The position numbers and the translations under genes were made by a program. Of a DNA stretch of 20,095 bases, positions 13,975-20,095 are shown one piece after another; position 1 is the stretch's first letter; each line of letters begins with the position of its first letter. The DNA is from CAYJEQ01 sp964371155. Its GTDB lineage: Bacteria; Bacillota; Clostridia; Oscillospirales; Ruminococcaceae. Below the pieces are notes generated by a model, which worked only from the letters and a program-made list of their open reading frames with translations, had not been told where the DNA came from and did no database searches. The stretch is taken from the NCBI GenBank assembly GCA_964371155.1, contig CAYJLI010000041.1, positions 1-20,095 of the forward strand, read 5' to 3'.

Positions 13975-15399
13975 ATGGCTATACAAAATAGTAAGATAAC
14001 CGAGGACGAGCTAAGAAGCCACCGTGTACAATCGGCACCGGATGACCTCACCGGCATGGCAACAAATGAGGTAAAAGCAGTGTTTGACAAATTGCCCACA
14101 CTTCAAAGCGAGCGGTATAATTCACTAATAGACTCACTCATGGCAAACACAGCCGCCGCCGAAATAGGTACCACCTCGGGGGAAAGTGTGCAGGAGGAAT
14201 TTACTAAGAGGATAATAAGTGGGGACATCGCATATCTCAAAGTTAATGAAGATAATTGCCTTGAACGCTCACTCGACGGCATTCACTACACCAAAGTGGG
14301 AAGCGAGGGGCATATAATTACAAATGAAGAGAGCACCCTCTTTACAAACCGCAGAAAACTCAGATTTGAGGGAGGGGTGACAGTGGAGGACAGCCCCCTC
14401 ACTGACGAAACCATAGTCACCGCCTATTACTCGGACGAGCAGATTAAAAAGGTGCAGACCTACACCGCAACCCACACAAAAAGCGGAACAGTACACACCT
14501 TGACAGGGCTACCAAGTTTAGATGGGCTTTTTGCAGTGCAGTTTAAGGCGGCAGCATCCGCACTTACCACCGATACATGGGCTGGGGCAAGTGCTGTAAA
14601 TGAAATAAGCGGCGACTTTGGAATAAGCTTTGCAGAAGGGGACTGCATCTCCTGCCTTTGCCAGAACAGTGGCGGTGAAAAGGTATTGGTTTTCGGGGCG
14701 GGTGCTACGGGGGCACGAGAATTATTTGCACAAATGTTAACCCAAAATATCACAGCCTATATTTCCCCAACGGGTAATGACACAACAGGTGATGGAAGTC
14801 AGTTAAACCCTTGGGCTTCTTTAAATAAAGCTATGGGGTCCATCCCTAAAAATTTAAATGGGTATATTGCTACTATTTCAATGGTGCAAGGTGACTACTA
14901 TATGTCGAGTGCGTTAGGCATGGGTTTTTTCTATGGTGGGCGTATTATTATCAATGGTAACAATTCAAACATTTATGGTATTACCACTACCCATACTTCA
15001 CTAACCTTTGGTCGAGTAGGGTGCGAGACTTATGTTAATGATTTAAATTTTATAAATAGATATACAGGGGCTCCTAATGTTTCCCGAGCTCTTGTAACAA
15101 CAGGTACTGGCTCTTTGTTATCGCTTAGAAATTGTAGTTTTGATGGCGGTGGTGTAGGTTACTCTTTTATGTCATTCGGAATTACAAACTTGCATACATG
15201 CTCTTTTACAAACTCTGCAAGAGCTATTTATGCTGGTGGAGATGGACTTACGGTAGCTAAGCTATATCAAGTAACTATTGATAATACAAACGATATAGGA
15301 GTTAGTACATTAAGTGGTTTAATTATATTGGGGTATGCTGTCACAAATAATGCAGTTACAAAAGAAGTGAAAACATATGGAGGTCAGATATGGAGCTAA
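13975..15399 (+). CDS. Tailspike / tail fibre with C-terminal beta-helix
   Basis: This 474-residue protein is probably the receptor-binding spike. Residues 1-260 form an N-terminal anchor with mixed helix and strand. From Tyr262 (YISPTGNDTTGDGSQLNPWA) the sequence becomes a pectin-lyase-like right-handed beta-helix, with repeating short strands (GGRIIINGNN, LLSLRNCSFDG, NLHTCSFTNSARAIYAGG). The base composition changes at the same point: the first 770 bp are typical of the block, and the rest is more AT-rich. ATG 13975 follows AGGAGTGG; an upstream GTG at 13921 lies in the leader hairpin. The stop overlaps the next start by 10 bases. Confidence 0.75.
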   Translation: MAIQNSKITEDELRSHRVQSAPDDLTGMATNEVKAVFDKLPTLQSERYNSLIDSLMANTAAAEIGTTSGESVQEEFTKRIISGDIAYLKVNEDNCLERSLDGIHYTKVGSEGHIITNEESTLFTNRRKLRFEGGVTVEDSPLTDETIVTAYYSDEQIKKVQTYTATHTKSGTVHTLTGLPSLDGLFAVQFKAAASALTTDTWAGASAVNEISGDFGISFAEGDCISCLCQNSGGEKVLVFGAGATGARELFAQMLTQNITAYISPTGNDTTGDGSQLNPWASLNKAMGSIPKNLNGYIATISMVQGDYYMSSALGMGFFYGGRIIINGNNSNIYGITTTHTSLTFGRVGCETYVNDLNFINRYTGAPNVSRALVTTGTGSLLSLRNCSFDGGGVGYSFMSFGITNLHTCSFTNSARAIYAGGDGLTVAKLYQVTIDNTNDIGVSTLSGLIILGYAVTNNAVTKEVKTYGGQIWS

Positions 15400-16013
15400 T
15401 ATTTAATGGAGAAGTTTATCCTTGCAGTAGCATAATAAAAGGTGATGATTATATCATCGCATACGATGAGACAGGTGGCACGGTTATAGAACTCAGCGGT
15501 GTGTCGGACTGGACTGACATATCTTGGACAGGTGGCGAACCAACTGCCGCACCGGAAGATCCTGCCGAAACCATCGCCGAAATAAAAACTTACACCGATG
15601 CCGTAGCGGTAATGCTTTTAGCCGATGAAGAAATAACTGCTGAGGTTAGGGAAGCTGCTGAAGAAGCTGTGTATACTAAAGTACGAGCTGACGGACTAAT
15701 TGCAGTGCCCCAAAGCAGCGAAGAATGGCGAAACAATGCAAACTACATCACAGGGGACTTAACTACCGAAGCAGGAGCCTTATACGAAGCACTGAGGCAC
15801 AGCAAGAATAAACAACCATCAACAAGTACACAGCATTGGAAAATGTGGGAAGAGCACGCAGTACCTACATGGGAAGAGTTACCTGAAGGGATAATTACAA
15901 AAGATACTCAGTGTACTTATGAGGGGCATTTATGGACTTGCACAAAGCAGCATCTTAAATCAGTGGTCTATACCCCTGAAAGTGGAAGTAAATACTGGGT
16001 ACAAAGCCAGTAA
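15390..16013 (+). CDS. Tail protein with tandem carbohydrate-binding (CBM5/12-like) modules
   Basis: This 207-residue protein is coupled to the spike gene (GGAGG six bases before the ATG). The N-terminal 50 residues are AT-rich at DNA level, like the spike end. A helical linker (55-100) follows. The C-terminus carries two modules with the W-x-Y-x-G-D-x-Y/W-H-P-W pattern of chitin-binding CBM5/12 folds: Trp113-Trp153 (ANYITGDLTTEAGALYEALR) and Trp161-Trp203 (CTYEGHLWTCTKQH). It likely binds a cell-surface glycan and assists adsorption. The CBM call is from spacing of aromatic residues and is moderately sure. Confidence 0.65.
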   Translation: MELIFNGEVYPCSSIIKGDDYIIAYDETGGTVIELSGVSDWTDISWTGGEPTAAPEDPAETIAEIKTYTDAVAVMLLADEEITAEVREAAEEAVYTKVRADGLIAVPQSSEEWRNNANYITGDLTTEAGALYEALRHSKNKQPSTSTQHWKMWEEHAVPTWEELPEGIITKDTQCTYEGHLWTCTKQHLKSVVYTPESGSKYWVQSQ

Positions 16014-16034
16014 TTAAGCGAGGGGGTGGAAATT

Positions 16035-16412
16035 TTGACTGAATTTATAAGGCTGTATTTTGTAGAGCTTTTACTCACTGCCGCCGTGAGTAGTATAACC
16101 CTCATGGTGCGAAAGATAGGTATGCAGTCGAATGTGGATAAATTAGAGCGTGAAGAGCTTGCGAAAGCAATGAGAGCCCTTATTGGGGACAGGCTCTATC
16201 ACAGCTGTAACTACTACATTGCAAGGGGAAATCTCGATGACCATGAATTCAGGCTCCTTAAAAACCTTTACGACAGCTATGTATATTACGACGGCAACGG
16301 AATAATTGCAAGCAAATTCGATAGAGTAAAGACTATATACTCGGGAATTGGCTATCAAAATCAAAGCGTAAATAAATTTGAAACAAAAAGGAGGGATTTA
16401 TTTTATGAATGA
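16035..16412 (+). CDS. Holin-associated membrane protein
   Basis: This 125-residue protein has a single hydrophobic segment near the N-terminus (about 5-24, IRLYFVELLLTAAVSSITLM). A basic, helical cytoplasmic part follows, with ALIGDRLYHSCNYYIARG and a final YDGNGIIASKFDRVKTI. This resembles the small proteins that precede holins in many Firmicutes prophages. TTG 16035 is preferred because GGGGGTGG lies seven bases upstream; the GTG at 16026 is inside that site. It overlaps the holin gene by eight bases. Confidence 0.6.
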   Translation: MTEFIRLYFVELLLTAAVSSITLMVRKIGMQSNVDKLEREELAKAMRALIGDRLYHSCNYYIARGNLDDHEFRLLKNLYDSYVYYDGNGIIASKFDRVKTIYSGIGYQNQSVNKFETKRRDLFYE

Positions 16413-16722
16413 AAGCAGTACCTTGCTAACAGTGACCGCAATTTTAACATTTGCACTGCTTGTGCAGTTTGTGGTTGATATTTTAAAAGGGATGTTGCCT
16501 GCAATTATTACAAAGTACATAAGCTCTAATTTACTTGCGGCGGCAGTGGGAGTCTTAACCTCATTTTCTTTTAGCTTGGATGTATTTAAAATGCTTGGAT
16601 ATACCACGCCAAACACATCGGTGGCATATTTTATAACAGGCCTTATCATATCGGCGGGCGCCTCCCCTGTGCATGAATTAATAGCTAAAATAAGGGAATC
16701 AAGGGGTGATTTAAGTGGGTGA
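16405..16722 (+). CDS. Phage holin
   Basis: This 105-residue protein has three hydrophobic segments (about 8-28, 43-60 and 75-92) and a charged end (IAKIRESRGD). It lies directly before the endolysin gene, the classic place of a holin, which makes the pores that let the lysin reach the wall. AAGGAGGG precedes the ATG. The start and stop codons overlap with both neighbours, so the lysis genes are translated as one unit. Confidence 0.75.
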   Translation: MNESSTLLTVTAILTFALLVQFVVDILKGMLPAIITKYISSNLLAAAVGVLTSFSFSLDVFKMLGYTTPNTSVAYFITGLIISAGASPVHELIAKIRESRGDLSG

Positions 16723-17362
16723 AAAAAGAGTATTTATTGATGCAGGGCATGGAGGAAGCGATAGCGGTGCACTCTCAGCAAGTGGAATTTGCGAAAAGGA
16801 TAGGAATTTAGTTTTTGCACTTGCGCTTGGCAAAAAGCTCTCTTCACATGGCATAAATGTGGAGTATTCAAGGACTGAGGATGTGCGAAATTCGCTTCAA
16901 ATAGTTTGCCTTGCAGAAAATGATTTCTCCCCCGATTGCACGATTTCCTGCCATATGGATGCGGCGGCAAGCAGTGCGAGCGGTGTGAGCACTCTAATTC
17001 ATTCGCAGGCAGGTGAAGACATTGAAAACTGGGCTAAAAACACTATTTCGCTGATAAATGAGGCGGGAATTACCTCAAACAGGGCTTCTCCTTTGGTTAA
17101 AGGCTATATGCAAAACCCCAATGCGGACTATTATTTTAATGCTCACACCAAAAGCCCCAGCATGATTTTAGAGCTCGGATTTATCACAAATGCGGACAAC
17201 TTAAAAGAGCACACCGAAAAATGCGAAGACTATGCAGAAGCGGTTTGTAGGGCGATTTGTGATTTTTTATCGGTGGATTACAGTGCGGAAAAAAGCATTA
17301 CACTGCAACAGTTATCTGAAATGCTAAGAGATGAGGGCATAGGAGAAATTACGCTAAACTAA
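16715..17362 (+). CDS. N-acetylmuramoyl-L-alanine amidase (Amidase_3 endolysin)
   Basis: This enzyme cuts the amide bond between muramic acid and the stem peptide of peptidoglycan and is the lysin of the cassette. Zinc ligands are His12 in FIDAGHGGSDSGA, Glu28 in CEKDRN and His80 in SCHMDA. The catalytic Glu153 is in MILELGFITN. The catalytic domain covers nearly the whole 215 residues. A C-terminal tail of about 30 residues (LQQLSEMLRDEGIGE) is too short for a typical cell-wall binding module. It has no signal peptide, so it depends on the holin. GTG start at 16715, with AAGGGGTGA five bases before it. Confidence 0.93.
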   Translation: MGEKRVFIDAGHGGSDSGALSASGICEKDRNLVFALALGKKLSSHGINVEYSRTEDVRNSLQIVCLAENDFSPDCTISCHMDAAASSASGVSTLIHSQAGEDIENWAKNTISLINEAGITSNRASPLVKGYMQNPNADYYFNAHTKSPSMILELGFITNADNLKEHTEKCEDYAEAVCRAICDFLSVDYSAEKSITLQQLSEMLRDEGIGEITLN

Positions 17363-17392
17363 ATATAAACCAAAAAATAGGAGGAAAAATTT

Positions 17393-18316
17393 ATGGCTTA
17401 CGAAATTAAAACCATTGTCGACAGCGATGATTACAGAAAGTACATTGAAGAAAATGGGATGAAAAACAACAACCAGTCAAAATACGACTACCTCGACCAT
17501 GTTAATAGCACTCCCGAACTCTTTAATAAATACTACGAGGCGGACAGGGCACAGCGTGAGGCAAATCTCTCGCATAATTTAGGCTCAAACTGGGAAGATA
17601 TTTATGATATTGACGAGGGAGATTATATTAATGGATATTCGGCTGATAATTTAAGCGATGGCAGAATAGGCATACACCAAACCACGGGGTACGACATCGG
17701 CATGCGTGATTACGACGATTACAGCGGTGTGAGCAGCAGCATTTCTTCAAGCTCAAGCTACGATCGTCTACTCGAACTACAAAAGCAGATGCGCACCGAC
17801 AGCTACAACAGAGCAAAAGCGGATATCGACGCCTTTGCCGAGGAAGCGGCAAGGCAGGCGTATGTAAATATGATGCAGACCAATCAAAAACTGCCCGAGC
17901 AAGCCGCAGTGCTTGGAGTGGGTGGTGTGAGCGAGAGTAGTTTAATCAAGGTGCAGTCGGATTATGCTGGGAGTTTAGCCGATATAGAAAACACCAAACA
18001 GCAGGGGCTAAATGAGCTGACAAGCGAATATGAAGCAGGTCTTGCACTCGATGTGATTGACGCCACCGAAAGATATATTGAAGCGGAGGAGCAGAGAAAG
18101 CAGGATGAGCGTGATTTAAACGCCACACTTGTGGAGATATATGCAAAAAATTCCCCCGAATCGGCGCTTTCACCATCTCTTAGAGCGGCGGTTAGCGAAG
18201 ATGTATCGTCGGCTGCGTCAAATAGCAATATTAAATCGAGCACGCAAACCCCGAGCTATTCGCTTTTATCCGATACCGAAAATGGTAGCAAAAGGGTTTT
18301 GGCAGGGCTTATCTAA
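17393..18316 (+). CDS. Helical protein, possible ejection / internal virion protein
   Basis: I cannot name this 307-residue protein. Residues 1-110 are polar and acidic with many Tyr and Asp. A Ser-rich linker (112-122) leads to a long helical stretch (123-252). A short break at LPEQAAVLGVGGVSESSL (167-184) falls inside it, and a charged coiled-coil-prone part (AEEQRKQDER) ends it. The last 55 residues are Ser- and Thr-rich. Last in the cassette and behind the lysin, it could be an internal virion protein ejected with DNA, or a tail accessory. AGGAGG lies about nine bases before the ATG. The domain layout supports a structural role but not a specific function. Confidence 0.55.
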   Translation: MAYEIKTIVDSDDYRKYIEENGMKNNNQSKYDYLDHVNSTPELFNKYYEADRAQREANLSHNLGSNWEDIYDIDEGDYINGYSADNLSDGRIGIHQTTGYDIGMRDYDDYSGVSSSISSSSSYDRLLELQKQMRTDSYNRAKADIDAFAEEAARQAYVNMMQTNQKLPEQAAVLGVGGVSESSLIKVQSDYAGSLADIENTKQQGLNELTSEYEAGLALDVIDATERYIEAEEQRKQDERDLNATLVEIYAKNSPESALSPSLRAAVSEDVSSAASNSNIKSSTQTPSYSLLSDTENGSKRVLAGLI

Positions 18317-18390
18317 GGCTTAATTGTAAATTACACAAAGAATATATCTTCAGCTTCTTATATGAAGATAAAACATTCTCCTAAATCATT

Positions 18391-18441
18391 AAATAATATT
18401 GCATTGTCACTGCCGTTTGCGGTGGCAATGCAATATTATTT
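18391..18441. terminator. Perfect 16-bp palindrome ending the cassette
   Basis: AAATAATATTGCATTG (18391-18406) pairs perfectly with CAATGCAATATTATTT (18426-18441). The inner bases extend the stem with TCAC/GTGG-type pairing around CGTTT. A-rich and T-rich ends suggest a two-way terminator, 75 bp after the last cassette gene. It may also be a palindromic repeat. Confidence 0.55.
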
Positions 18442-18526
18442 ATGCTATAATAAACACATCAAAAACGAGCAAAAAAATTTTACTGTAAAAGTGTTTATTA
18501 TATTTTATGCCCACTTTCTCGCCACT

Positions 18527-18626
18527 NNNNNNNNNNNNNNNNNNNNNNNNNNNNNNNNNNNNNNNNNNNNNNNNNNNNNNNNNNNNNNNNNNNNNNNNNN
18601 NNNNNNNNNNNNNNNNNNNNNNNNNN
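18527..18626. other. Assembly gap (100 N) between cassette and rplJ leader
   Basis: A placeholder of unknown length. The right boundary of the cassette, and any integrase, attachment site or further genes, could be hidden here, so adjacency to rplJ is not proven. Confidence 0.95.
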
Positions 18627-18650
18627 TGGCAACCGAAAGTGATGGCAGAT

Positions 18651-18680
18651 TATATCATAACGCTTCGCTTTTATGATATA
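18651..18680. repeat. Perfect 10-bp palindrome with GCTTCGC loop
   Basis: TATATCATAA (18651-18660) pairs with TTATGATATA (18671-18680) around CGCTTCGCTT. On the minus strand the loop reads AAGCGAAGCG. It resembles the palindrome at 10732-10764, which also has a GCGAAG-type loop. Confidence 0.5.
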
Positions 18681-18765
18681 CATTGATATTAAAGAAAATT
18701 TCATGCAAAAACAGCCAATAGCTAAAAATACTTCTAATTATCTAAAATTAAATATCAAAAAGCTA

Positions 18766-18794
18766 TTGACAAACATTTTGTTTATATGTATAAT
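18766..18794 (+). promoter_or_regulatory. Consensus sigma-A promoter of rplJ-rplL
   Basis: TTGACA (18766-18771), 17 bases, TATAAT (18789-18794): both boxes and spacing match the consensus exactly, as expected for ribosomal protein genes. Confidence 0.9.
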
Positions 18795-18799
18795 AATAG

Positions 18800-18944
18800 A
18801 GCTGCATATCCAAAGACAGTAGGTGTTTATAACTGAAAGGGCATTTTGTCCGCCTGCCGAGGAATTAGCTTATAGTTAAAAAATGGGACTACCCTTTCTT
18901 TAAACTTTTATGCTCTTTCCACGGTTTAGTGGAAAGAGCATTTT
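18800..18944 (+). ncRNA. L10 leader (ribosomal protein leader, attenuator)
   Basis: The leader has the AAAGACAGTAGGTG start and CTGCCGAGGAAT segment usual for the Firmicutes L10 leader. It then has a paired region (AAAGGG and CCCTTT) and a terminator stem. In known relatives, excess L10/L7/L12 complex binds this RNA and causes early termination. Confidence 0.8.
18911..18944 (+). terminator. Attenuator hairpin in the L10 leader
   Basis: TGCTCTTTCCAC (18911-18922) pairs perfectly with GTGGAAAGAGCA (18929-18940), followed by TTTTC. It is a 12-bp stem with a 6-base loop and is the intrinsic terminator of the leader. Confidence 0.85.
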
Positions 18945-18979
18945 CAGTATAATATTAAAACTTTCAGGAGGTGAAAGAT

Positions 18980-19489
18980 TTGCCAAGCGAAAAAGCTTTA
19001 CTTCAAAAGAAAGAGCAAGTTGAACAACTAAAGGCAAAACTGCAAGGTGCGGTTGCCGGTGTTTTAGTAGACTACAAGGGTATAAATGTTGCGGACGACA
19101 CTAAGCTTAGAAGAGAACTAAGAGAAGCTAATGTTGAATACACCGTAGTAAAAAATACTCTACTCAGATTCGCTGCTAAGGAAGTTGGTTTTGAAGACAT
19201 TTGTGGAGTGCTCGAAGGCACAACTGCACTTGCTATTTCAAACGACGATCCTGTTATAGCTGCTAAAATTCTTGATAAGTACGCAACTGACTCCAAGGGT
19301 GCATTCTCCCTTAAAGCTGGTTTTGTTGAGGGAAAAGTTCTCGACAAAGCAGGTATCGAAGCGGTTGCTAAGCTTCCAAGCAAAGAACAGCTACTTGTTC
19401 AGCTGCTTAGCGTTCTCAATGGTAACATCAGAGGTCTGGCTGTTGCTCTTAACGCTATTAAGGAACAAAAAGAAGGGGAAGCAGCTTAA
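18980..19489 (+). CDS. rplJ: 50S ribosomal protein L10
   Basis: L10 forms the stalk base of the large ribosomal subunit and holds the L7/L12 dimers. The 169 residues start MPSEKALLQKKEQVEQLKAK and run through VLVDYKGINVADDTKLRREL, YTVVKNTLL and the C-terminal L7/L12-binding helix. TTG 18980 is the better start: AGGAGGTGA ends six bases before it, and the GTG at 18971 is part of that site. The start also restores the family MPSEK beginning. It lies downstream of the L10 leader and upstream of rplL. Confidence 0.97.
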   Translation: MPSEKALLQKKEQVEQLKAKLQGAVAGVLVDYKGINVADDTKLRRELREANVEYTVVKNTLLRFAAKEVGFEDICGVLEGTTALAISNDDPVIAAKILDKYATDSKGAFSLKAGFVEGKVLDKAGIEAVAKLPSKEQLLVQLLSVLNGNIRGLAVALNAIKEQKEGEAA

Positions 19490-19570
19490 TCTGCTTACAA
19501 ACACAGTCTATTAAAAGACAAAAAAATTAAGGCGAAAAGCCGCTCATAAAAATTAGGAGGTATTTCCATT

Positions 19571-19945
19571 ATGGCTTCTGAAAAAATTGTAAAATTTGTA
19601 GAAGAAATTAAAACTCTGACAGTTTTAGAACTTGCAGATCTCGTTAAGGCTATCGAAGAGGAGTTCGGTGTATCCGCTGCTGCTCCTGTAATGATGGCAG
19701 GCCCAGTTGCAGGTGCTGCAGCTGCTGAAGAAAAAACAGAATTTGATGTTATCCTTACAAGCGCTGGTGCTGCTAAAATGGCAGTTATCAAAGCTGTTAA
19801 AGATCTTACAGGTCTTGGACTTAAGGAAGCAAAAGAGCTTGTTGACAACGCTCCAAAGCCAGTTAAAGAAGGCGTTTCTAAAGCTGATGCTGAAGAACTC
19901 AAAGCTAAGCTTGAAGAAGCTGGCGCACAGGTTGAAGTTAAGTAA
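19571..19945 (+). CDS. rplL: 50S ribosomal protein L7/L12
   Basis: This 124-residue stalk protein recruits and activates translation GTPases. The N-terminal dimer domain (1-35) includes VEEIKTLTVLELADLVKAIE. An Ala-, Gly- and Met-rich hinge follows (VSAAAPVMMAGPVAGAAAA), then the C-terminal domain (KTEFDVILT to the end) with KMAVIKAVKDLTGLGLKEAK. AGGAGG precedes the ATG. It is co-transcribed with rplJ after an 81-bp gap. Confidence 0.98.
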   Translation: MASEKIVKFVEEIKTLTVLELADLVKAIEEEFGVSAAAPVMMAGPVAGAAAAEEKTEFDVILTSAGAAKMAVIKAVKDLTGLGLKEAKELVDNAPKPVKEGVSKADAEELKAKLEEAGAQVEVK

Positions 19946-19966
19946 TTTTACTTATATACCGAAATT

Positions 19967-19996
19967 AAACGGACAGTCGAAAGACTGTCCGTTTTT
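19967..19996 (+). terminator. Intrinsic terminator after rplL
   Basis: AAACGGACAGTC (19967-19978), a GAAA loop and GACTGTCCGTTT (19983-19994) followed by further T residues form a perfect 12-bp stem with a U tract. Confidence 0.95.
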
Positions 19997-20004
19997 GCGT
20001 GTGG

Positions 20005-20062
20005 CATTTAAATCTATATATCCCTGCCCCAAGGATGGGGCAGATGGATTATATAAATAATC
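20005..20062. repeat. Dispersed hairpin element B, copy 2
   Basis: Second copy of 10904-10959, outside the cassette in host DNA. The stem is CTGCCCCA-AGGA-TGGGGCAG, extended by ATCC with GGAT. The remaining bases to the window end show nothing recognisable. Confidence 0.75.
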
Positions 20063-20095
20063 CCTAATTCCTAATTAAAAAAACTATCCCTGTGA

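Noticed and set aside
5158..18316. A contractile or long-tailed phage or tailocin
   Set aside because: There is no sheath, tube, tape measure or baseplate set; the adaptor and nozzle layout indicates a short tail.
18362..18676. An open frame running through the N gap
   Set aside because: It exists only because N positions hold no stop codons.
18971..18979. GTG start of rplJ
   Set aside because: The GTG is part of the AGGAGGTGA ribosome site; TTG 18980 restores the family MPSEK start.
18317..18979. A tRNA or tmRNA gene as integration site
   Set aside because: No cloverleaf or T-loop signature was seen in the sequenced part of this region; the gap prevents a full check.

Overview
The window looks like a chromosomal segment of a low-to-moderate GC Gram-positive bacterium, most likely a clostridial Firmicute. 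The reasons are strong AGGAGG-type ribosome binding sites, use of TTG and GTG starts, sigma-A promoters, a Firmicutes-style L10 leader in front of rplJ-rplL, and a GAAC-N4-GTTC SOS box. I cannot name the species. Two runs of exactly 100 N (7126-7225 and 18527-18626) are scaffold gaps, so their true lengths are unknown.

Left flank, minus strand: prs (PRPP synthetase), a fumarylacetoacetate hydrolase-family enzyme, and a translationally coupled pair of unrecognised membrane proteins. Next comes an S24-type cleavable repressor (4308-4937), divergent from the large plus-strand gene block.

Middle, plus strand, about 13.2 kb (5158-18316): a compact short-tailed (podovirus-like) virion and lysis cassette. 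In order it holds a large terminase with a small-terminase-like N-terminus, a 70-residue membrane protein, portal (interrupted by a gap), a 53-residue CxxC protein, scaffold, major capsid protein, a small head protein, a head-tail adaptor, a tail nozzle-like protein, a tailspike with a beta-helix end, a carbohydrate-binding tail protein, two holin-type membrane proteins, an Amidase_3 endolysin, and a helical protein that may be an ejection protein. There is no tape measure or tail tube, which fits a short tail. No integrase, replication or excision gene is visible. The cassette promoter carries a LexA-type box, and the divergent repressor has a Cys-Gly cleavage site with a Ser/Lys dyad, so DNA damage would be expected to switch it on. 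It is either a prophage whose other parts are missing or lie in the gap, or a domesticated gene-transfer-agent-like or defective element.

Right flank, plus strand: a gap, then a consensus promoter, the L10 leader with its attenuator, rplJ, rplL and a strong terminator.

Several layers of non-coding structure overlie this. A stem-loop leader is repeated before the capsid, the small head protein and (more weakly) the tailspike. Two dispersed hairpin families (A at 4-63 and 10809-10868; B at 10904-10959 and 20005-20062) show compensatory base changes between copies. A cluster of five hairpins fills the 333-bp gap at 10736-11068 inside the virion operon.
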